64,000 nt of DNA from Siniperca chuatsi (taxonomy: Eukaryota; Chordata; Actinopteri; Centrarchiformes; Sinipercidae), in contig NC_058044.1 in assembly GCF_020085105.1 (NCBI RefSeq), positions 28,338,206 through 28,402,205 on the forward strand, read 5' to 3'. Below the pieces are notes generated by a model that was given only the letters and a program-made list of their open reading frames with translations, was not told where the DNA came from and did no database searches. This document shows, piece after piece, positions 36,780-48,902 of this stretch. Position numbers and translations under genes: made by a program. Positions within the stretch are counted from its first letter, which is position 1. Every line of letters starts with the position of its first letter.

Positions 36780-37620
36780 GTTTTTAACAGTGTTTTTATA
36801 TGCATGTTAACCCAAAGTTAACGCTGCATGCTGCTGCTACAGTGACAAAACTTGGATGACCAATCTGAATCTGTACACACACCTTGTTCCTCTTGCAACC
36901 CCAGTGTATGAAACTCAGTGTCATCTTGTTCAAAGTGAGCATCACCGAGGTTACTGGTACTGATTACTGTGACACTTTACATTGGGCCTTAATGATTCGT
37001 ATAATAATTAGCCACATACAGAGGATTTGATTCGGTTTGGAGGGGGAAAATGGCAGGCCTCACCTTGTAGATTAGGATTGAGAGGCTGGGATGTGAATCA
37101 CTGTTATCTCTACAATGGTGGAGGCCACTGGTACTGACATCAGGAACGAGTACATCATTTACTTTCACTTGAATGCTTTTTAAAACTTTTTACCTTGTAT
37201 ATCACCTTTTTCTCTCTCCCCATGTGTTTGAATCAAATTAGTTTCTCTTCTTATATGTCGGGTTTTAGGTCCCATGTCCCCTGGAAACATTGCGGTTCAC
37301 TCTTGAGCAAGATCAGTTTTAGTCCCTTTATTTCCAACTTTAAACTTGTAGTTGAATGATGAAACTGAATACACTCTATGACCCCAGGAAACCACATTTA
37401 AAGGGCAGGTTATATAAAATTATACTTGGTCAGTGATAGAATGATTTTTTTTATAATCATCATGATCATGGATACATTTAAAGTACGAAATGCAAACTAA
37501 TATCTGTGGTGTTCTCTCAGCATGACTACACCTTATCTGTTGCAGCTGTAGCTGCAAAGTAGTACTGAGAAAAAAGGTTACCAAGGGTGAAAGAGGTCAA
37601 ATCCTTCTCAATAGCAACCC
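36780..37620 (-). repeat. Orphan, diverged copy of the perforin-unit 3' flank
   Basis: Words match the flanks of units A-C in the same order: AACGCTGCATGCTGCTGCTA, GACCAATCTG, CCTCTTGCAACCCCAG, GTCATCTTGTTCAAAGT, GTGTTTGAATCAAATTAGTT, GATCAGTTTTAGTCCCTT, CCCAGGAAACCA, and GCTGTAGCTGCAAAGTAGTA followed by CTGAGAAAAA. No perforin exon follows, so the gene body was deleted or replaced. A stretch with GGTTTGGAGGGGGAAAA (about 37,030-37,120) is unique to this copy. Confidence 0.65.
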
Positions 37621-40552
37621 ATTTAGGTTATACTCAGGGTAAAATCCAATTATTAAATTGGGCTGTGTGACTGACAACTCACTTCTCAATAGTTTGGACA
37701 ATGTGAGCAATTATGAGGATACAAGTGAAAGTGAAGTGGTGCTGGAGGAAGGCCATGGTGCGGCCAGAGCTGGGGTGGCACGTCAGGTGGGATCCAGGAT
37801 TTGCTGATGACCTCTCACAATGGTGGACAGTTGCTGCTCGTGGGGGTGGATGGTGTTGGCCTGGGCAGCCATAGCATCACAAAAGCAGGATGCAGAAACA
37901 AGGCAGGTAGGATTTAAAGACTAGAGATGAAAAGTTTGTTTACTAGGCAAAAACGGGTTCAAGAACGGGTCAGCAAGAACAAACAAGTCCAAAAAGAGAG
38001 CAGGCAGACAATATCTAACTGAGAACAGGCAGAGGTCATCACAAGTTGGCTGGCAGAGATAATTGGCTGAGGTCCACTGCTTGTCAGGTGTGTAAAGGCA
38101 GTGTTTAGCATGAGAGGAAAGTCAGGCCGCAGTAGCCCTGCGTGCTCTGGCAAAATAACACAGGGTCATCTGGCACAAAAGTTGAACCTGGCTCAACTCC
38201 TGACGCAGCGCAACGAGACATTAAGCTTCGTTCATACTCGCACGACATGGCCGATCACATACGTGCAAGTGCACATTCCTGGTGGATTACTTTGTAAAAT
38301 AAACAGTATTTCTACTGTTTACCTCGCTATTGTTGCGACAAAAGATAAATAATTGCAGCCATGATAATTTTCCAGAGTTGTACAATCCTGTTTCTGAGTA
38401 TTAGAAACCACTGCGCAGTGTTTTGGTGTCTGAGAAGCCTTCAAATTCACAGATCTGTCACTCAAACTGCACTTCCTGGATTGTACAGTTTCCATGCCTC
38501 AGTGGTACCTGAAGCAACACAACCCCACCAACGCAGCCCCCTGCGTTGTTTTAACTCAGAGCTGATTTCAGTCTGAATTCTGGGAAAACATGGAGAATGG
38601 AATAGACATTGGCAAACAAAACGTGGTTCAGTCAAGGCTAAGGCCTAAGAAAACCAAGTCAGAAACAGAATTTTTTTTTTCAAAGGGAGGCTCACATTTT
38701 AGTCAGGCAGCATCATGTTTATTTTACACGACTTCCTTGTTGTGGTGCAAATGAAATGTCAAGAAAACATGGTTTGCGACAAGCTTTTTATGAGTAGAAC
38801 ACAGGGCCGGCCGCTGGCATAAACACTATGTTTAGGACCACAACTGCTAGAGGGGGCCACAGATCAGTGTGACTTTCTGTGTTGCTTTTGTTTTTATTTT
38901 TTTTTATTAACAACACGATAATATACAAACATTCAGGTAGAGAACAGCAGCACACACAAATGCATATGAAGAACCTAAAATGATAACATTAACTTTGTGT
39001 GTTGAACACGCTGCTCACGCTTTGTACCGAGTTGACAGACTAGCTGTGTAACTATGGTAACGCTGGGTCAGCTGGTTAGTGCGCAATAAATCGATCTCGC
39101 AACTTATTTTTATGAACCAACTCAGAGTTAAGTTAAACAAATGGCTCCCAAAAGAAAAATTTAGGAGTGGTGCTGAAGAAGAGGAAGAAGAGAAAAGAAA
39201 AAAAAACAGGATAAAAAGGTATGTGATGTGAATCAGACGTCGTTTTTCTTGTAACATTAAAGTCTGTGTTTTTGAACAAAATTGAATTAAACCGAACATA
39301 ACAATAACCATGGTTATTTTCAACCTGGGAACCTGGCTAGAAATAATGCATTATAACATTTAGATGCTGATGCATCTGCAATGATTTTCATTAGTACATG
39401 CTTGCTTTTTTCACTGCTTGCTAACAGCAGCTAACCTGAGTAGGATTGTAAGCAAATAACCTCCTTGTTTGTGAAGCTAGCTTTGCTTGTTACCGGCCTG
39501 CAAATGTTTTCTTGCAAGTCGTGTTTTTGAACAAATTAAACTGAACCTAGCCACACTAATTTTAGCCTGCCAAGCTGGCTAGAAAGTAATGAATATATTA
39601 TTAATTTGAGCTGAAACGTTTTTCCATTAGAACAATCTTGAAGCCAAAATCCAAAATTCACAAGACATGAAGAATTCCCAGAAAACAAAAGGAACAAAGA
39701 CCAGGCCGCTTAACACGAGGTTCACCGACGATCTGACACAATACACCGGAAGGCACAGACTTAAATACACACAGCGAGGGGAGCCAACGAGACACAGGTG
39801 AAACTGATCAGGTCACAGGTGAAAACAATCAAAGCAATCAAAGACAGGAAGCAAAACTAAAAGACACATGAGGGAAGGAGACTATTTTAAAAAAAAAAAA
39901 CAGGAAATGACTGAACACAAACTCAAAACCATGACAACTGTGAGCAAAAATATTAAAATCACAGTATGGACAAAAATACTGCATTGACATTAAAGTGACA
40001 AGAACTAAAGAGAACAAAGTGACATATTTACAAACAGCAAACTGTTGAATGCTGAAAGGTAGTGATGATTGACTGGTTACCTAATGAACTGATGCCCTAT
40101 AAGAGTCTGGAAATTATTATTGAGGCTGTGACAGAGTGATGAGGCAAAACGCAGCACAGAGAGATAGAGCCATTTTCAAGATAATTTCTGCAAAAAAGGC
40201 CCTACAATAGCTTGTAAATTTATTTTGTTATTATTTAGCTCTTTTTGCCAAATCATATCCCCGCACACTGGTAGCAAACGTTCTGTGGCCCGGTACTGGT
40301 CTGCACCCCGGGAGGTTGGGAGTCTCTGCTCTATGAGAGATCCACAAGAGATTGAAATGTCCATCAAAATTTTAATAAGACTAAGGAAGAGCCTGTAATA
40401 AAAGACAAACAGACTTTGCCAGACTTTTGCCAATAACATCATCCACATGTGACGGAACTTAGAGAAAAGAAGAGCAATATAACAAGTAATGTAACTAAGT
40501 AGTCCTACTGTAATGGGTAATTGATCACATTTTCCATGTAACTTGCCCAACA
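37621..40552. other. Repeat-rich intergenic stretch
   Basis: No intact gene. About 37,850-38,060 and 39,640-39,950 are diverged dispersed repeats; the second has GACACAGGTGAAAC, GACAGGAAGC and GGAAATGACTGAACA, similar in layout to the insertion at 31,188. About 38,804-39,230 starts GGGCCGGCCGCTGGCAT and contains an ATGGCTCCCAAAAGAAAAAT frame with a K/E-rich start, suggesting a dead hAT-type element. About 40,255-40,330 resembles another hAT-type fragment (GGCCCGGTACTGGTCTGCAC). Confidence 0.4.
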
Positions 40553-40920
40553 CTGCCAATCACAACCACATTTCAAGTGATGACATGACATACGCATGTA
40601 ATCTTTTGTTTTTATACAACACACACTTTAATTGCATTTCATGACACAGGTTGTTTCCTATTTTAAGTATATGTGTGTATGCATGTTTGTCTGTATACAG
40701 TATATGTGTGCAATATGGCATGTTTACAGTTAACACTCCTTGTAGCACTGCACAGCTTCATACTTTCAACAGGGTTTTTTATGCCTGTCAACCCACGGAT
40801 AACACGCTGTGCACACATAATGCATGCTGTTACTGTGTACAGTGCTTTTAAGACCAGTTTGATGAGACACACACACAAACAAATAAACTGCCCCTCCTCC
40901 AACCCCAGCACATGAAACCT

Positions 40921-41108
40921 AAATGGTAAATGGCCTGTACTTGCATAGCGCCTTTCTAGTCTTTCCGACTACTCAAAGCACTTCACACTACATATCACAT
41001 TCACACTCTGATGGCAGGTGCCAACTGCTCATCAGTACAAAGAATCTAACTAAGCATTCACACACACACACCGAAGGCACAGCCCTCGGGAGCAGTCTTG
41101 CCAGAGGA
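40921..41108 (+). repeat. Truncated dispersed fish repeat in unit A
   Basis: It starts AAATGGTAAATGGCCTGTAC with TAGCGCCTTTCTAGTCTTTC, a very common teleost dispersed repeat. Its second half (ACTTCGACATGTGGGCTGG and the CCGACCTTCCAATTGGTGGA end) is deleted here but present in units B and C. Confidence 0.75.
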
Positions 41109-42197
41109 CACTTCACACTTTTTATTAGTTTTGGGGTAGAAAGACATTTCGTAGGCTTTAACTTACATTTATCAATGGGAGGCATTGGGAAGCTTTGATG
41201 TGAATCGCATTCAAAAATAACTGACTCTTTATTCTGTCTTGTTTTGACTTTCACTTTACCCACCCACTTTTATTCAGATGTGTTTCTCTTCCTTTATTTT
41301 GGGTTTCCGTTCCCCACACTAGCACATTTTAAAATTTCTGAGGTTGTCACATGCATTTTCTTCAGCTACAATATCACCATGATAATGTGTTAGTTAGAAT
41401 ATATTTTGTCATTGCAATACACTGCTGTCTAGGATCAGTTTTAGTCCCTTCATTCACAACTTTAATGATTGGTGGGAGGAAAAATCCTATATGCGTGACC
41501 CCAGGAAACAATATTTGGCCTGTATCCTACATGTTGTGATTAAAGGAAAGGTCATTTGAAATTATACTTGTTTAGTGATCAGCTGGAAGTTACATTTTTT
41601 AATACGAGAGCTATCAGTGAGCATGAATACATTTCAAGTAACTAATTTACACTTATATCTGTGTCTTCTTTCAGCATGAATCCCTCCCCTCTACACCTCA
41701 GCCTACAGAAGGGAAGGCAATCACATTTTAAATTGTAGCTGCAAAGTAGTACAGTGAAAAAGTTCCAAAGAAAGTAGTAAAATTAAACTCAATAGAATGT
41801 ATGATATATGGGATTTATATATATATATATATGGTTATGGTTATTTATGGTTCATGAATATACAGTACATTTCAGCGTTACACGCAAACCACAAAATTAC
41901 ACAGTATTTTTTAATAAATAAAATCAGACAGACACCTGTATTGTCTTTGTTGATGCTTTATTGGCAGATATTGTAACTAACACAAAAGAAGCAGATGAAA
42001 AGGTGGATTATCAAACATCATTTCATTTCATCATCATTACATTTGAGAAATTGAGAACAGATATAACTGTTTTTGCAAACAAAAGTCAAACAAAGGAAGA
42101 TAGGGAGAGTATCAGTGTAAAATATGCAATTAACTACAAGACCATCATAAAATCAAATCTATGCTCTCATCACCCCATCTCACATCAACAGCTGACC

Positions 42198-44120
42198 TCA
42201 TCCTGACTGACTGACTGGCTGAGGAAGCTTCTTCCCCATCTCTCCAAGAAGGACCCCATTTCTGGTGTGGAAGACCTTGGCCAGAGAGGGACTCATGGGG
42301 GACGGTGTGTATTCTTGACATTGGTCACCACTAAGACTTTCTGCGCACTCTACTATGTAGGAGAAGAAGAAGGTACCATGATTTAACATGCAGGAGTCGC
42401 TCACCTGCCCTCTATGCAGATCAAATGAACACTCGCCAAGCTGATCACTGTTCCAGTAAGAATCCTCATCATAAATACTGAATGTTAGTTGGTTTTTCAT
42501 GTTGATGGTTATGGGTCCAAATTCAAATGTCTCTGGCCATTTAGGATTGTCATTGTCACCTATGATGACAGTGCGCTTATTCTGATGACCGTATCTAACC
42601 TCCACTGAACCATCTGTCCGAGACCACTTATCACCATACAGACCCTCTGCATAGAGCTTGAAGACCTTTAATGTTGCAAGACCTTTCCCAGCAGGACAGC
42701 AGTTTGACTTGATATTATGATTGCTGTTGCAAACACAAGCACAAGGATCCCTTTTGCTGGATCTGTGCCCAATCTTACAGGTTTCTGAGCATTTCTTCAA
42801 CACTGCATTTTTCTTGATGTACATCTCCACCTCTCGCTTCAGTCCGGCGCTGGCAGGATGACCATTGGGCAGTATGGTGTGCAGGGGCTTGATGTTGTAT
42901 CGGACCACATCAGGGGTGTTTTTCAGTGAGTTAAGCCAGTTGTTATAGACAGAGGGGTTTGACTGGCCTTCAAAGAGGACATCAGCTCCGTCAATGTTTC
43001 CGCCTAATGATCTCTGTGCTGCGCTCATTAAATGTGCTACTGAAACTTTGTCTAGAGCCTAACTTCTTCTTCTTTGCCTGACAGTGTTCGTACATGGCCT
43101 TAATGCTGGCACTACTTGCAAAGCTAGCCGAGGCCTCAACTGACAAACAGTCACTGACGTCTGTGGCTGACAGTCCATTCATGGTTGCCTCACAGGTCCT
43201 GACAGAAGTGATGGCCTTTAGCTCCCCTCCCAGAGACACTTGTATGATGTAATGTGTACCATATGTGTCGATCAGATTGCGATATAATATCTCTGTTTTA
43301 CGTGAATATGAAGGAAGGGCGTTCACGGCTGATTCAAATTCATGACTCAAGGGAGGTTTTGTTGCCAGTCTGTAGCTGTGAAGCACAGGAAGTACATAGA
43401 TTAGTTACAGTCTATCACAGTCCCATTTTATTCACACGTCACTGTTTATGTTATTTGTTTAAAGCAAATTGCTGCCACTATTGCCAACTATACAGAACAC
43501 TGTAAAACAAAGCATTTCTCAGTGAACTGACCAAATAAATTCAGAGTTAATGACGCAAAGACAAACATCTGTCCACATACTCACCGGTAGAAGCTACAGA
43601 AGACAGAATGGCTAAGGAAGGTGTAGTGGTCTTGTTTGGACTTTTGCATGGCAAAGGTAGATTCTTTGGAGTGTGAACCTCCTAAGCCAACCCCAACAGT
43701 GACAGAAGGGTCTACAGGTATTTCAAGGCCAATTTTCCAGTCATTGGACACAGATGACGTGGAATCATTGACAAGAGTTTCGACAGAATTATAGACCATA
43801 CTGGAGACCTTTAAACTGCACTTGGGGAGGATTCTCCAGTCCACCACAGCAACTGGGACCTTCTGGCTCTCTCCATTCATGTAGCTGTTTCTGTATAGCC
43901 TGCAAGTGCCATTGCCAAGCTTCCATGTTTCAGTGTCGATGACATAGGCACCTTTCCGCTCCATCGTGACGATGTCAAAGCCTTCTCCACCCAGATTGTA
44001 ACCAGGGACAAAGTGAGCCTTTTCACACTGCTGTGGTGTACCAATAAAGCTTACACTGGATGGCAGACACAGAGGACTCCATGCCCAGCACAGGAGCATG
44101 AGATGCCACAGCCTTGCCAT
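42198..44120 (-). pseudogene. prf1-like: Perforin-1-like gene, copy A, frameshifted
   Basis: It has the same structure as copy C: coding exon 44,120-43,585, intron 43,584-43,376 (GT-AG), last exon 43,375-42,198. ATG at 44,120 follows directly on the acceptor (TTTCATGCAG). The first coding exon is protein-identical to copy B. An extra T at 43,005 (plus strand, CGCCTAATGA against CGCCAATGA in B and C) shifts the frame after residue 302, adds four residues and stops. The product would keep the signal peptide and the YGTHY MACPF signature but lose the second membrane-inserting segment, the cysteine shelf and the C2 domain. Sequence beyond the shift stays open to the normal stop, so the lesion is recent or an assembly error. 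A putative poly(A) signal is at 41,957-41,962 (minus). Confidence 0.9.
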
Positions 44121-44313
44121 CTGCATGAAAGGGTTAAATAAGAAGAGAAGATACAATGGCATGGACACAATCAGTTAAACAATGCAAACTTTGAATGTAA
44201 AATTTCAATATAAATTAGATGGCACTAATCTAACTAATGTATAGGAAGAATTTGATGTGAAAGATTACTCAACTCAAACTATTAATTTCAGATCGATTAC
44301 TCAGGGGTCTTAC

Positions 44314-44345
44314 CGTGACTGTTGACAGCAAGCTCTGTTCGGCAG
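44314..44345 (-). promoter_or_regulatory. Non-coding exon 1 and donor of copy A
   Basis: A strong donor (CACG|GTAAGACC) ends an untranslated exon at 44,314. The intron to the coding exon runs 44,313-44,121 (193 bases). The upstream limit is uncertain: a TATA-like TATAAC lies at about 44,365-44,371. The same donor occurs in copies B (44,871+4,000; 48,871) and C (53,377). Confidence 0.6.
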
Positions 44346-45300
44346 CTTACAATATCTGACCAATGTTATAGTATTGACATGGAGGTGGAGTCTCGAGTGT
44401 GATTCTCACACATTATTTTTACCCATCTGCATTTTAGCAGTTTTTTATACCTACTGTAAAAATGGGGGACATTTGTACTTCCTTCACACCCTATTAAGAT
44501 AGGAGACTAAATGAAATTTTAATAACCACATGTGGAAACTGGAGGTTTGCATTAACATCTTAACATGTTACAGCAAGTGAATATAAAAATTAATTAAGCT
44601 ATAGCTAGAGAAGGACAGTGGAAAACGTACAATTATCGCATCTGAATTATAAATGTAAAACTGTAAAAAATTATTGTTGTGATTACTGCATGAAGCGTTG
44701 ATTGTTAAGATGTCCAGCTCAAATGAATAGCTAGATTTTTGTCAAAATTAGCTGCAAACAATGTCACAAAAGCACATTGTTTTTATGGAGATACAATACA
44801 TTTTGCAAAAATTGCAATGTAAGTGCCAAATTTAAATCTTAAACCTAAACCTTTATGTCAAATCTAACTTTCTATCTTTCTAAATCTAAAATCATCTTCC
44901 CTAGATGTCTGATGACCTGAGATCTGTCATAACTGCCTATCACAACCACATTTCAAGTGATGACATGACATACACATGCAGTCTTTTGTTTATATACAAC
45001 ACACACTTTAATTGCATTTCATGACACAGGTTGTTTCCTATTTTAAGTATATGTGTGTATGCATGTTTGTCTGTATACAGTATATGTGTGCAATATGGCA
45101 TGTTTACAGTTAACACTCCTTGTAGCACTGCACAGCTTCATACTTTCAACAGGGTTTTTTATGCCTGTCAACCCACGGATAACACGCTGTGCACACATAA
45201 TGCATGCTGCTACTGTGTACAGTGCTTTTAAGACCAGTTTGATGAGACACACACACAAACAAATAAACTGCCCCTCCTCCAACCCCAGCACATGAAACCT

Positions 45301-45583
45301 AAATGGTAAATGGCCTGTACTTGCATAGCGCCTTTCTAGTCTTTCCGACTACTCAAAGCACTTCACACTACATATCACATTCACACTCTGATGGCAGGTG
45401 CCAACTGCTCATCAGTACAAAGAATCTAACTAAGCATTCACACACACACACCGAAGGCACAGCCCTCGGGAGCAGTGTCTTGCGCGAGGACACTTCGACA
45501 TGTGGGCTGGGGAAGCCTGGATCAAGCCACCGACCTTCCAATTGGTGGACGACCCGCTCTACCAACAAGCCACAGCCTCCTAG
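45301..45583 (+). repeat. Full-length dispersed fish repeat in unit B
   Basis: Runs from AAATGGTAAATGGCCTGTAC to ACCAACAAGCCACAGCCTCC. The same element is at 49,859-50,141 in unit C and, truncated, at 40,921 in unit A. Its presence at the same position in all units shows it inserted before the array expanded. Confidence 0.8.
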
Positions 45584-46756
45584 TGTTGTCTTGTTCAAAG
45601 TCAGCAGCTCAAACGTTACTGTCTGCTCTTCAGACAATTAGCTATGGGACATAATGATACAGATGTCTAAATGCACAAGTTGTTTGCTACATACATGATT
45701 TTATTAGTTTTGGGGTAGAAAGACATTTTGTAGGCTTTAACTTACATTTATCAATGGGAGGCATTGGGAAGCTTTGATGTGAATCGCATTCAAAAATAAC
45801 TGACTCTTTATTCTGTCTTGTTTTGACTTTCACTTTACCCAGCCTCTTTTATTCAGATGAGGTTTCTCTTCCTTTTTTTTGGGTTTCCAATATCACCATG
45901 ATAATGTGTTGGTTAGAATATATTTTGTCATTGCAATACACTGCTGACTAGGATCAGTTTTAGTCCCTTCATTCACAACTTTAATGATTGGTGGGAGGAA
46001 AAATCCTATATGCGTGACCCCAGGAAACAATATTTGGCCTGTATCCTACATGTTGTGATTAAAGGAAAGGTCATTTGAAATTATACTTGTTTAGTGATCA
46101 GCTGGAAGTTACATTTTTAATACGAGAGCTATCAGTGAGCATGAATACATTTCAAGTAACTAATTTACACTTATATCTGTGTCTTCTTTCAGCATGAATC
46201 CCTCCCCTCTACACCTCAGCCTACAGAAGGGAAGGCAATCACATTTTAAATTGTAGCTGCAAAGTAGTACAGTGAAAAAGTTCCAAAGAAAGTAGTAAAA
46301 TTAAACTCAATAGAATGTATGATATATGGGATTATATATATATATATATATGGTTAACTAAATTAGTTTAATTGGTTCATATATGGTTATGGTTATTTAT
46401 GGTTCATGAATATACAGTACATTTCAGCGTTACGCGCAAACCACACAATTACACAGTATTTTTTAATAAATAAAATCAGACAGACACCTGTATTGTCTTT
46501 GTTGATGCTTTATTGGCAGATATTGTTACTAACACAAAAGAAGCAGATGAAAAGGTGGATTATCAAACATCATTTCTCACAAACACATATTTGGATTACA
46601 TTTGAGAAATTGAGAACAGATATAACTGTTTTTGCAAACAAAAGTCAAACAAAGGAAGATAGGGAGAGTATCAGTGTAAAATATGCAATTAACTACAAGA
46701 CCATCATAAAATCAAATCTATGCTCTCATCACCCCATCTCACATCAACAGCTGACC

Positions 46757-48677
46757 TCATCCTGACTGACTGACTGGCTGAGGAAGCTTCTTCCCCATCT
46801 CTCCAAGAAGGACCCCATTTCTGGTGTGGAAGACCTTGGCCAGAGAGGGACTCATGGGGGACGGTGTGTACTCTTGACATTGGTCACCACTAAGACTTTC
46901 TGCGCACTCTACTATGTAGGAGAAGAAGAAGGTACCATGATTTAACATGCAGGAGTCGCTCACCTGCCCTCTATGCAGATCAAATGAACACTTGCCAAGC
47001 TGATCACTGTTCCAGTAAGAATCCTCATCATAAATACTGAATGTTAGTTGGTTTTCATGTTGATGGTTATGGGTCCAAATTCAAATGTCTCTGGCCATTT
47101 AGGATTGTCATTGTTACCTATGATGACAGTGCGCTTATTCTGATGACCGTATCTAACCTCCACTGAACCATCTGTCCGAGACCACTTATCACCATACAGA
47201 CCCTCTGCATAGAGCTTGAAGACCTTTAATGTTGCAAGACCTTTCCCAGCAGGACAGCAGTTTGACTTGATATTCTGATTGCTGTTGCAAACACAAGCAC
47301 AAGGATCCCTTTTGCTGGATCTGTGCCCAATCTTACAGGTTTCTGAGCATTTCTTCAACACTGCATTTTTCTTGATGTACATCTCCACCTCTCGCTTCAG
47401 TCCGGCGCTGGCAGGATGACCATTGGGCAGTATGGTGTGCAGGGGCTTGATGTTGTATCGGACCACATCAGGGGTGTTTTTCAGTGAGTTAAGCCAGTTG
47501 TTATAGACAGAGGGGTTTGACTGGCCTTCAAAGAGGACATCAGCTCCGTCAATGTTTCCGCCAATGATCTCTGTGCTGCGCTCATTAAATGTGCTACTGA
47601 AACTTTGTCTAGAGCCTAACTTCTTCTTCTTTGCCTGACAGTGTTCGTACATGGCCTTAATGCTGGCACTACTTGCAAAGCTAGCCGAGGCCTCAACTGA
47701 CAAACAGTCACTGACGTCTGTGGCTGACAGTCCATTCATGGTTGCCTCACAGGTCCTGACAGAAGTGATGGCCTTTAGCTCCCCTCCCAGAGACACTTGT
47801 ATGATGTAATGTGTACCATATGTGTCGATCAGATTGCGATATAATATCTCTGTTTTACGTGAATATGAAGGAAGGGTGTTCACGGCTGATTCAAATTCAT
47901 GACTCAAGGGAGGTTTTGTTGCCAGTCTGTAGCTGTGAAGCACAGGAAGTACATAGATTAGTTACAGTCTATCACAGTCCCATTTTATTCACACGTCACT
48001 GTTTATGTTATTTGTTTAAAGCAAATTGCTGCCACTATTGCCAACTATACAGAACACTGTAAAACAAAGCATTTCTCAGTGAACTGACCAAATAAATTCA
48101 GAGTTAATGACGCAAAGACAAACATCTGTCCACATACTCACCGGTAGAAGCTACAGAAGACAGAATGGCTAAGGAAGGTGTAGTGGTCTTGTTTGGACTT
48201 TTGCATGGCAAAGGTAGATTCTTTGGAGTGTGAACCTCCTAAGCCAACCCCAACAGTGACAGAAGGGTCTACAGGTATTTCAAGGCCAATTTTCCAGTCA
48301 TTGGACACAGATGACGTGGAATCATTGACAAGAGTTTCGACAGAATTATAGACCATACTGGAGACCTTTAAACTGCACTTGGGGAGGATTCTCCAGTCCA
48401 CCACAGCAACTGGGACCTTCTGGCTCTCTCCATTCATGTAGCTGTTTCTGTATAGCCTGCAAGTGCCATTGCCAAGCTTCCATGTTTCAGTGTCGATGAC
48501 ATAGGCACCTTTCCGCTCCATCGTGACGATGTCAAAGCCTTCTCCACCCAGATTGTAACCAGGGACAAAGTGAGCCTTTTCACACTGCTGTGGTGTACCA
48601 ATAAAGCTTACACTGGATGGCAGACACAGAGGACTCCATGCCCAGCACAGGAGCATGAGATGCCACAGCCTTGCCAT
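46757..48677 (-). pseudogene. prf1-like: Perforin-1-like gene, copy B, frameshifted
   Basis: Coding exon 48,677-48,142, intron 48,141-47,933, last exon 47,932-46,757. It carries the splice sites, start and signal peptide of copy C. A T is missing in the run at 47,052-47,055 (four T; copy A has five at the same place), which shifts frame inside the C2 domain after the residue pair M-K and stops two residues later, giving about 474 residues. It keeps the whole MACPF part and cysteine shelf and the first two C2 calcium ligands, but loses the last three (loop 3) and the C-terminal tail. The frame beyond the shift remains open to the normal stop. The lesion is at a homopolymer, so sequencing error must be considered. 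The poly(A) signal is at 46,509-46,514 (minus). Confidence 0.9.
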
Positions 48678-48870
48678 CTGCATGAAAGGGTTAAATAAGA
48701 AGAGAAGATACAATGGCATGGACACAATCAGTTAAACAATGCAAACTTTGAATGTAAAATTTCAATATAAATTAGATGGCACTAATCTAACTAATGTATA
48801 GGAAGAATTTGATGTGAAAGATTACTCAACTCAAACTATTCATTTCAGATCGATTACTCAGGGGTCTTAC

Positions 48871-48902
48871 CGTGACTGTTGACAGCAAGCTCTGTTCGGC
48901 AG
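48871..48902 (-). promoter_or_regulatory. Non-coding exon 1 and donor of copy B
   Basis: Donor CACG|GTAAGACC at 48,871/48,870. The layout is identical to copies A and C. Confidence 0.6.

Larger units (their letters stand above)
40553..44932. repeat. Tandem unit A of the perforin array
   Basis: First of three direct repeats, about 4,380 bases. It begins at ACTGCCAATCACAACCACAT, the same position as 44,933 and 49,491. Relative to B it lacks about 170 bases of the dispersed repeat after 41,098 and carries about 45 extra bases at 41,310-41,360. Identity with B is otherwise nearly complete, through gene, introns, promoter and both flanks. Confidence 0.93.

Noticed and set aside
40651..41263. Short frames repeated in all three units in the 3' flank (40.6-41.3, 45.0-45.6 and 49.6-50.4 kb)
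   Set aside because: They are conserved only because the whole unit was duplicated. They overlap on both strands and fall in a dispersed repeat and CA-rich DNA.
43254..43505. Plus-strand 83-codon frame opposite the perforin exon (also in B and C)
   Set aside because: Antisense shadow of the perforin last exon and intron.
44120..44168. Upstream extension of the perforin first coding exon from GTG 44,168
   Set aside because: The 16 extra codons are the polypyrimidine tract and acceptor of intron 1. The ATG immediately after the AG gives a proper signal peptide.
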